This document shows positions 7,458 to 14,321 of a stretch of DNA of 14,321 nucleotides, one piece after another (the first letter of the stretch is position 1; every line of letters begins with the position of its first letter). Below the pieces are notes generated by a model that ran no database searches, had not been told where the DNA came from, and was given only the letters and a program-made list of their open reading frames with translations. Position numbers and translations under genes: made by a program. Origin of the DNA: Clostridia bacterium (lineage in GTDB: Bacteria; Bacillota; Clostridia; UBA1381); NCBI GenBank assembly GCA_017420825.1, contig JAFQNU010000157.1, positions 1 through 14,321 of the forward strand, in the 5' to 3' direction.

Positions 7458-9455
7458 TCACATACCGGGAAACTCATATTTATTATTTTCAAGAGCCTCA
7501 TGTATTTGTGAGCAAACCATAAGCCCCTGAATAACTCCTGCACCGTTTGTCTTTCCGCCATTTCCGTCAATGCTGACAAACAGATAGTCAAGCATACTCT
7601 TAGCCTGCTTACGGTTAATCATTTTCTCATGAATTTTATTTCTCACCTGTCTTACCTTGCACATAGCTTCAGAAAGTGCATTCCACCAATATGCATCATA
7701 TTCCGGATACCCGATTGATGAGCATATATTCTCCAGAACATGAGCCTCGGCTTCGATGAAATTCTCATAAAATACAAGCTTTAGTCCCCAATCCTCAGGC
7801 GGTATGCCATAACAGTTCTTATCCGTCTTGACAGCATTAAAACGCACCTCATCCCATACATCCTTCAATGGTTGAACAATTTTTTTGATAAATGACTCAT
7901 ATTTTATTGCTATACCTGCAATATATTCAGTACAGTCATCTCTGTCATTTCCATTTTCAAAGAAATTATCAAGCTTGGCAACGTAAATTGCATTTTTGAA
8001 CAAATTACGAACATAGTTATACTCTGTGCCGACAATGTTAAGTCTTTCAAAATCCTTTTCAGAAATCTCTGCAACCTTACCCTGACTGTTATTAATAGCC
8101 TCTATTACTTTATCAAATTGCTCGTCAATATTATTTTCAGAGCTTTTCTTCATCAGTATTTCTATTTTACTGTCAAGTGTCTTTATAGCTAAAGTAATAG
8201 CTTCTTTTATATAGCTGGCATTAGCATTAACAATCTGATTGTGGTCTACATTATCAGGATCATTCTTTTCCGCCTCATTTGTAAGAATACTTTTATTCTT
8301 TTCAAAAAATTCACCGAAAAGTCTGCCCGGAAATTTATATCCCAACGGGAAGCCTTCTCCCATAAATTCCAATAACATTCCTCGCTTTGCAAGCTCGCTT
8401 GCATTACCATCGAACGCACTCCTGTCATTTACCCTCGGTATAGTTGTATACTGACTATACACAAGCTTCAGAGCATTTAATACACCTATATCCATAAGCT
8501 TACACCAATTATTATACATTGATGTAAGATATGGAATTGATAATCCTACACTTTCCTCAAATGCCTGTCTTCTTTGTACCGTCTCTTCGCACCAACCTAT
8601 CCTTTCCATGCAATTATTTAATACACTTACATATTTTGTAATCGCATCGGGGATACCCGAAGTGTATGCCTGTATAATATACATTTCCTCATCTGTATAG
8701 TTCCCGGCAACATCAGGAAAGCAAGCATACATATACTTCTTTGTTTCCTCTAAGTTAAGACCCGGTACAAGTATATCATTACCTTCAAAGGCATGAATAT
8801 ATAGCGACCTTGTCTCACCAGTTCCCCTTAATGCCGCTATATATGCTCTTGTCAAATTATAGTCAGTTGCAGCAACTGCTGACAATAATCCCCTTGACAA
8901 CAACTCTCTCAATGCACTGTGGTCATCAAAGGTAATCTTTGTTGACAGCGTAAAGTTATGAAAATCATCTATAATAATTGTAAACGTGTATTTATATTTG
9001 GTAAATATTGCATCGAGTATCTGGTCAAGACATGCCTGCGGATGAGATGTCCTGTTTTTTTTGTCCTGTATAAGCTCAAGAATATCTTCATACTCTCTGA
9101 GTTTATCCTCCTTATCATCACTGCGATACGCAATTTCCTCCAAAATATCAACAGCATTTGAAATATAATCAATCAGATATCCAAATATCCCGTCCTCGTC
9201 CAGCTCTGTTGGGAATGTTACAAAATGATAAATTCTTTTATATTTTTTTACCAGCTCAATCCGTCGTTCAATATCAAAATAACATCTTAATACCGAACTT
9301 TTTCCTGAGCCCTTCATTCCCATAAGAACAATGTTTCTGTGATAGCGGGAATTTACCTTTTCGTCAAGCTTTCTGAAAACATTTTCCCTGCCTATCAATT
9401 CTGCCTTATTCATTACAGGGCCACTTGAGCCCATAATGCTTATTTTATTACTCAT
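7458..9455 (-). CDS. P-loop ATPase with C-terminal HEPN-like helical region (gene B of operon)
   Basis: A 665-aa soluble protein. Residues 19-30 (ELIGRENVFRKL) form the lead-in seen in STAND/AAA-type ATPases. Walker A is GMKGSGKSS (46-54) and Walker B is FTIIIDDFHNF (158-168). SAVAATDYNLTRAY (192-205) may be a sensor strand, and residues about 310-385 look like a helical or winged-helix lid. A linker with helical content (410-460) leads to a helical C-terminal region (465-625) with AMCKVRQVRNKIHEKM (597-612). There R602 and H609 give R-x6-H and R605-N606 give the RN pair typical of HEPN ribonuclease helices. If real, this would make gene B an NTPase-controlled RNase. It starts 22 bases after the stop of gene A, with AAAGGA about 10 bases before the ATG. 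ATPase assignment is strong; HEPN is suggestive. No full-length family was recognised. Confidence 0.75.
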   Translation of the reverse strand: MSNKISIMGSSGPVMNKAELIGRENVFRKLDEKVNSRYHRNIVLMGMKGSGKSSVLRCYFDIERRIELVKKYKRIYHFVTFPTELDEDGIFGYLIDYISNAVDILEEIAYRSDDKEDKLREYEDILELIQDKKNRTSHPQACLDQILDAIFTKYKYTFTIIIDDFHNFTLSTKITFDDHSALRELLSRGLLSAVAATDYNLTRAYIAALRGTGETRSLYIHAFEGNDILVPGLNLEETKKYMYACFPDVAGNYTDEEMYIIQAYTSGIPDAITKYVSVLNNCMERIGWCEETVQRRQAFEESVGLSIPYLTSMYNNWCKLMDIGVLNALKLVYSQYTTIPRVNDRSAFDGNASELAKRGMLLEFMGEGFPLGYKFPGRLFGEFFEKNKSILTNEAEKNDPDNVDHNQIVNANASYIKEAITLAIKTLDSKIEILMKKSSENNIDEQFDKVIEAINNSQGKVAEISEKDFERLNIVGTEYNYVRNLFKNAIYVAKLDNFFENGNDRDDCTEYIAGIAIKYESFIKKIVQPLKDVWDEVRFNAVKTDKNCYGIPPEDWGLKLVFYENFIEAEAHVLENICSSIGYPEYDAYWWNALSEAMCKVRQVRNKIHEKMINRKQAKSMLDYLFVSIDGNGGKTNGAGVIQGLMVCSQIHEALENNKYEFPGM

Positions 9456-9477
9456 CAGTCTATTATCCTTTCATTTT

Positions 9478-12400
9478 TTACAGCCAGCTTGCAAGCTTAT
9501 TGCTGACCATGTTGAAAACCTCACTTGTTTCAGGTTCTGTTGGCTCAACATAATATTCAAAGCCTAATTTTTTTGATGCCTGACACTTAAAATACTTTCT
9601 GTAAAGCTCATTTGGGAAATAATATGAATTACCTCTTACCTCAATCAAACCAAGCTTTGTTAAAAATTTGAGAGACAGTCTGATTTGCTCTGCCGTAAGT
9701 GTCTCACCGACCGCCTTTACAATTGTATCAAAATCAACTGTACCATATGGTTTATTTATCAAATGTTGCATTGCACCAATTATACGTTTTTCCGTCTCCT
9801 CGCACGCAATCCATAATTGTTCACATGAACCGCCATTAGACAGAACGTTGATATTCTTACACACATCACTCGGATATACAACATTTCTGCGCTTTTCACT
9901 CAGTTCACTTATGATAGAGTTTGCAAGAAGCTTGGTATGCCATACCATACCTCTTGTATAATGATAAATCCAGTCAATCGCCTCAGGAGTATATTGCAGA
10001 TTATACTCTGACTCATCACTGTCAAGAGCAAAGCTCTTAACGAGCATATCTCTCATATCCTCCTTACCCATATTGCCTATATCAAGGCTGTTTAAAGACT
10101 GGAAGAACTGATGGAACGAGCCGCCGTCCTTTTCAAATTTATACATCAGGTCTGAACCACAGAACACAAAGTGTACGTATTCACGGATAACTGAATTGTT
10201 TGTAAGTTCTCTTAGCGAACGGTGCAGACTGATATCCGCATTATTTTCCTCACCTGCATAATACGAAAGAACTGTATCAAATTCATCAAACACCAGAATA
10301 AGCCTGTACCCACCTAAAAGCTTTGAAAGGTCAAGATAAAACTCGCTTAACCTGTCAATACTGAAGTTTTCTGCTGAAATAGTTGCAAACAACTCACTTA
10401 TTTGTTCAATATCAATTAGTTCGGAAAGCTCCTCATTTGCCTTTATCCTCTTTCTCAATGACTCATGGAATTTTTCAACAAATACCGAATATACACTGCC
10501 CTTTGCCGCCTCACAGTCAATATCAACAGGTATAACCTTATCACAGTTGTTCTGGATATAATAAACCATGTAATTTAACAATGAGCTTTTTCCCGAACGT
10601 CTCAATCCTCTTATAACGGTGTTTTTATATTCCCTGAACTCTCCCTTTACAGCATCCTCAAGGAATTTTATTTCACTCATTCTGCCGTACATATTTCTCT
10701 CATCATTTACCACACTGAATTGCAGTGTATTCAAATCATATCCTGAAGGAAGTTTTGCATTCTCCCTTGATACCATTCTCATTACCGCATTTTCAGGAGG
10801 CATCGGAAATTCCTTACCATCCCTGTCAAAATACGAACAATGTACCGAAAACTCTATTGCATCGACATCCGAATCAACATAATATGCAATCTTAAAAGGT
10901 ACCTTCACATCAGGATCTATTCTGCTCACTTCGTAATCATTACTGATACTTCCGTCATTGAAAAGTATCTTAATTTTAACGTCATATGCTGTTGTTGTTC
11001 CTATATTCTTTATATGTCCGAATACTGCTCCGTCATGTAATCCGTTTCTGCTTAATACATCGCACTCCAGTATAGGTCTTGCACGCAAAATTCCTATTTT
11101 ATCTGATAAAAGAGTCTTTAAGCTGTAATATGTATCACGCCATGATGCACCCATGTTTCTGTTATCAGAATTGTCACGATTAAGCTTAATAAGCTCTGTA
11201 CAAAGCTCCTGCTCCTGACTTACATCCCTGTATTTTACTACGGCATTACTAATATTAGTTAAGTTTTTAAGTATAATTCTATAGCTTATGATGTCCTGAT
11301 CAGAAGCAAGCAATTTTGCCACCATATTAAAGGATTTTTCATTTTGCAAAAAGCTTTCTGTAAGTGTGTCAACATCTGAATAGCTCCTTACGATATCCTT
11401 TATTGCATTCGTAACAAACATTTTTAGTTCATCGTTAATTGTTTTTGTCTTTACAGCAAAGTCAAATATTTCAAAGAAAAGTGTTATTATATTTTTATCA
11501 TTTCTGTTATCCGAAGCTGCCTTTTGATATCTGTATTCCGCAATACCAAGATTTACACAACCAAGATACTCCATATTGGAATTACTGTTAACATATGCCC
11601 TGTAAATACGGTATGCCTTTATACGTCTCTTTTCTACATCATTGAACTGAATATATCCGTATTCCTCCTCAATTTCGCTGACAGCACCTGCCTCATCATA
11701 AAATTCACGGAACACATTATTAAGCTTTTCAACATACTCCGGAATTCCCACAGGTTCATCATCAATGCTCTTATCAATTTCAGAAAAATCATATTCAATA
11801 AGTGAATATGCCGCCGGGTGTGGTTTTGAGTACAGGTATGTGCTCTGCTTTTCACCACGTCCGCTTTCTGCGTATTTATCCCACGCTTCTCTACCCTCTT
11901 TTGTAGCTCCTCCGGCAACTTTATTCAAGACAAAATAAAGCCCTGCCATTGCTTCCGGAATTTCAAACATATCTATCCACTTAAGCTTTTCACTTGCATG
12001 TTCTCTCTTACATACAATATCATAAACCATGTCAGCTATTAATTGATTTTCTCTTGTCATTCTATACTTTAACAAATTATACTCATCTGCAATTGACTGA
12101 CCGAGACATGATGTACAAATATTTATACAACTATGTACACTCAATCCTCTTGCAAATTTCTCTATTGTAAAACTATCCTCTGCAAGAATGGCTGCAATTC
12201 TCTTTAATGCTTGTCTCTTTTCGATTTCCACTCCCTTTTCACGTATTCCTGACACAAATTTCTTTCCGTCTGCATCTATGAATATATCAAAATGTCGGAA
12301 AAGATTTTCAAGAGTTCCAAAAAGCATATATGCAGTGGTATAATTACGTGCATTGAGATTATCACATGCATTTTTATTGATATATGTATATACCCATGTA

Positions 12401-14321
12401 GCCTCATCCTTCAAGTTCGAATAATGGGTTATACAAGCACCAAGAGCAAGGCCGCAGGCAAGAGTGTCAGCCTCATAGCTTGTCCTTGAAGTATACATTT
12501 TTACACATTCTGCAAATATTACCTTTTCCTCAAACGGAATATCTATTATTGTCTGAATTGCACCTCTGTACTTCTGATGCTTTGTCAGACTAAATATAAA
12601 TTTAACATAATTCTTCATAGAAGCAACACTTCCCGCCTCATTTTTAACCCATTCAAGGAAGCGTACACCCTCAACATCACTCTCAACATTATTATAGGCA
12701 CTGATAATATTCTTCATAATACCTGCACCGTTTATTTTGATAAGTCTTGAGTATGAATTAAGAGCTCTGTTATTGTTATACAGCCATACAAGAACCTTGC
12801 TCCAGTCTCCTGTCATAACAGCTTCTACTATACTCTTATTAATCTGCTCCTGACCATTACTTATATCCATCAAATCGCCTGCTGTCATTTCAAGACCTTC
12901 TCTTTCAATAAGGTCTATTCTTTCTGCAAGCTCGTTATACAGCACATTCGCACTCTTTGTCATTGACCCGTCAATATCTTCGGATGAGCCGATAACCTCC
13001 GGGAATTCCTTTCCGATATACAAATTTGCAGCCGATAGCATGATTATACAGGGAACAATTTCTTTAAACTTATATACAGAATGCTTTAACCATGTGTAGA
13101 GAGAATTCTGAATATATATACATTTTTCCTTCATATATCTTGCATCGTCTATATATTTAGCTGCAAGATACAGACATATTGAAATAGTGCCGTCATTCGG
13201 ATTGATTTTTAATAGCTTATACAATGCTCTTGCGGCTGTCAATGTTGTATGGTTCTGTATGCAAGGGAGTAAATATTCCTTCATTTCTGTGTATGACGGA
13301 TATTGTCCCATAGGTTGCATAATTTCTATAAAATCTATAACCTCTTTCTTCTTAAGTTCATCTTCTCTCTCTGTAGGTGTCATTCTTATTATGTCGTTTA
13401 CAATACCGCAAAAGGCGTTATCAGCCGAGAATTCTCCTGCTCTATTAATAAACTCCTCTGCAAGTGCATACTCACCCTTTAACAAAAGCTTTCCTGCAAT
13501 AGCAATTCCGGCAGAATTGTATTCACCAATCAGAGAATCCAGTACTACACTGTTAGAGAGCAGATATTCCTCGGCATCAAAACATTCGGCAATAAGAATA
13601 ATTGCTCTTAATTCTTCATATGTATGTCCCTTTGGTGTCTGGTAATGGATAATGATTTTCTCCAGTATTCTCTCAACTACCGTCTTATCACTTATTCTTC
13701 TGCCAATGTTTTCAACATCTGCAAGTGAACATAACATTTTTTGTATTCCTATAATACTCTTATCCTCTATATCCATTGCACACAAATATTCATATGTACC
13801 CAAAAGTCCGTTTTCATACAAATCATGTTTGAAACAGTAATCAATATAATCCTTCCAGTCACTAAGACCATGACGTATGCAAATATACAAAACCTTTGAA
13901 TAGATAAGCTCATTCTGACACATGGGCAGTTGCTTACATTCATTCCAACCATCTGCGTTCTCACAATTTCTTATTACAAACCATGTTTTGAGTTCCTGTG
14001 AATTTTCCTCCTCATTCAAAGAATCTCTTACACATGCCTCCATTGCTGACCACTGTCTGCAAAGCTCCACAATCCGTTCAGGAGTATTATTCTCTATTGT
14101 ATCTTTTAAAATATCAGAAATACCGCGTTCAGGTTCAGTTGTACTTTCCTGCTCTGTCTTATTTAATAGTAATGTAACAACCTCATTACGGCTATCATTG
14201 AAATAACCAAACAGCTTATTCATAACAATTAACAGCGAACGTTGAGGATTTAGTGAAATAAGCTTTGTTAATGTCTGTGACACAAGTTCAAGCTTACATA
14301 CATTAAGATATTCTTTTTCTA
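9478..14321 (-). CDS. Giant helical-repeat/P-loop ATPase protein, 5' end beyond window (gene A of operon)
   Basis: More than 1610 residues are visible. The first in-window start is a GTG at 14283, but the frame is open upstream to the edge (EKEYLNVCKLEL precedes it) and the GTG has no ribosome binding site, so the true start is outside. Numbered from 14283, residues about 1-1065 are almost all alpha-helical and TPR/HEAT-like (for example KLLLKGEYALAEEFINRAGE). Residues about 1070-1165 look like an Ig-like beta-sandwich (GAVFGHIKNIGTTTAYDVKI). Next comes an ATPase with Walker A GLRRSGKSS (about 1226-1234) and Walker B LILVFDEFDTV (about 1327-1337), then a winged-helix segment (about 1497-1565: TAEQIRLSLKFLTKLGLIEV). 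The ATPase plus winged helix resembles COG1672-type STAND ATPases. It is soluble, with no membrane helix. It is first of the visible operon and probably the sensor or scaffold. Function is unknown. Confidence 0.8.
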   Translation of the reverse strand, partial: EKEYLNVCKLELVSQTLTKLISLNPQRSLLIVMNKLFGYFNDSRNEVVTLLLNKTEQESTTEPERGISDILKDTIENNTPERIVELCRQWSAMEACVRDSLNEEENSQELKTWFVIRNCENADGWNECKQLPMCQNELIYSKVLYICIRHGLSDWKDYIDYCFKHDLYENGLLGTYEYLCAMDIEDKSIIGIQKMLCSLADVENIGRRISDKTVVERILEKIIIHYQTPKGHTYEELRAIILIAECFDAEEYLLSNSVVLDSLIGEYNSAGIAIAGKLLLKGEYALAEEFINRAGEFSADNAFCGIVNDIIRMTPTEREDELKKKEVIDFIEIMQPMGQYPSYTEMKEYLLPCIQNHTTLTAARALYKLLKINPNDGTISICLYLAAKYIDDARYMKEKCIYIQNSLYTWLKHSVYKFKEIVPCIIMLSAANLYIGKEFPEVIGSSEDIDGSMTKSANVLYNELAERIDLIEREGLEMTAGDLMDISNGQEQINKSIVEAVMTGDWSKVLVWLYNNNRALNSYSRLIKINGAGIMKNIISAYNNVESDVEGVRFLEWVKNEAGSVASMKNYVKFIFSLTKHQKYRGAIQTIIDIPFEEKVIFAECVKMYTSRTSYEADTLACGLALGACITHYSNLKDEATWVYTYINKNACDNLNARNYTTAYMLFGTLENLFRHFDIFIDADGKKFVSGIREKGVEIEKRQALKRIAAILAEDSFTIEKFARGLSVHSCINICTSCLGQSIADEYNLLKYRMTRENQLIADMVYDIVCKREHASEKLKWIDMFEIPEAMAGLYFVLNKVAGGATKEGREAWDKYAESGRGEKQSTYLYSKPHPAAYSLIEYDFSEIDKSIDDEPVGIPEYVEKLNNVFREFYDEAGAVSEIEEEYGYIQFNDVEKRRIKAYRIYRAYVNSNSNMEYLGCVNLGIAEYRYQKAASDNRNDKNIITLFFEIFDFAVKTKTINDELKMFVTNAIKDIVRSYSDVDTLTESFLQNEKSFNMVAKLLASDQDIISYRIILKNLTNISNAVVKYRDVSQEQELCTELIKLNRDNSDNRNMGASWRDTYYSLKTLLSDKIGILRARPILECDVLSRNGLHDGAVFGHIKNIGTTTAYDVKIKILFNDGSISNDYEVSRIDPDVKVPFKIAYYVDSDVDAIEFSVHCSYFDRDGKEFPMPPENAVMRMVSRENAKLPSGYDLNTLQFSVVNDERNMYGRMSEIKFLEDAVKGEFREYKNTVIRGLRRSGKSSLLNYMVYYIQNNCDKVIPVDIDCEAAKGSVYSVFVEKFHESLRKRIKANEELSELIDIEQISELFATISAENFSIDRLSEFYLDLSKLLGGYRLILVFDEFDTVLSYYAGEENNADISLHRSLRELTNNSVIREYVHFVFCGSDLMYKFEKDGGSFHQFFQSLNSLDIGNMGKEDMRDMLVKSFALDSDESEYNLQYTPEAIDWIYHYTRGMVWHTKLLANSIISELSEKRRNVVYPSDVCKNINVLSNGGSCEQLWIACEETEKRIIGAMQHLINKPYGTVDFDTIVKAVGETLTAEQIRLSLKFLTKLGLIEVRGNSYYFPNELYRKYFKCQASKKLGFEYYVEPTEPETSEVFNMVSNKLASWL

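Noticed and set aside
7403..7591. A 62-codon minus-strand frame overlapping the end of gene B and the start of gene C, with a protein-like tail (VRLPDGKELEMYVHN).
   Set aside because: Its internal ATGs have no ribosome binding site and it overlaps well-supported coding sequence on both sides. It is most likely a shadow frame, although a short coupling peptide cannot be fully excluded.
8239..9161. Several plus-strand frames of 60-97 codons opposite genes A, B and C (for example 8239-8454, 8958-9161, 9668-9961, 13187-13645).
   Set aside because: They are antisense shadows of long, motif-bearing minus-strand genes, lack ribosome binding sites and show no domain signals.
1..14321. CRISPR arrays, tRNA or rRNA genes, insertion sequences, attachment sites.
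   Set aside because: No regularly spaced direct repeats, no cloverleaf or rRNA-like sequence, no transposase or integrase motifs and no flanking terminal inverted repeats were noticed on either strand by eye.

Overview
The window looks like chromosomal DNA of a low-GC Firmicute, most likely a gut or other anaerobic Clostridia member. This is an inference: the DNA is AT-rich, ribosome binding sites are strong GGAGG types, spacers are short, and the families present (Amidase_6-type protein, GH94 phosphorylase, secreted CotH-type kinase) are common in Lachnospiraceae and Ruminococcaceae relatives. No rRNA, tRNA, CRISPR array, transposase or integrase is visible.

Left part (1-902, minus strand): the 5' portion of a DJ-1/PfpI protein running off the left edge, with a good sigma-A-type promoter, then a small stand-alone amidase-like cysteine hydrolase without a signal peptide. 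Middle part (935-5818, plus strand): a near-consensus promoter drives three tightly spaced genes. They encode a small HPr-kinase/PEPCK-like P-loop kinase, a cytosolic GH94 glycoside phosphorylase, and a secreted CotH-family kinase. The CotH reading frame is broken by one missing base in a T5 run. A perfect 11-bp hairpin separates this operon from the convergent genes on the right.

Right part (5860 to the right edge, minus strand): three co-directional genes with gaps of 22 and about 41 bases, so almost certainly one operon. In order of transcription they are: (A) a giant protein of more than 1600 residues with a long alpha-helical N-terminal part, an Ig-like segment, a P-loop ATPase and a winged helix; it has no stop before the right edge, so its start lies outside the window; (B) a 665-aa P-loop ATPase with a C-terminal helical region carrying an R-x6-H / RN motif of the kind seen in HEPN ribonucleases; (C) a protein of about 518 aa with two C-terminal membrane helices and a CorA-like outline.

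I did not recognise A-B-C as a named system. A large ATPase scaffold, a second ATPase with a possible nuclease domain, and a possible membrane effector fit an NTPase-controlled immunity or stress-response module. That function is an inference from architecture, and it is the most interesting part of the window.
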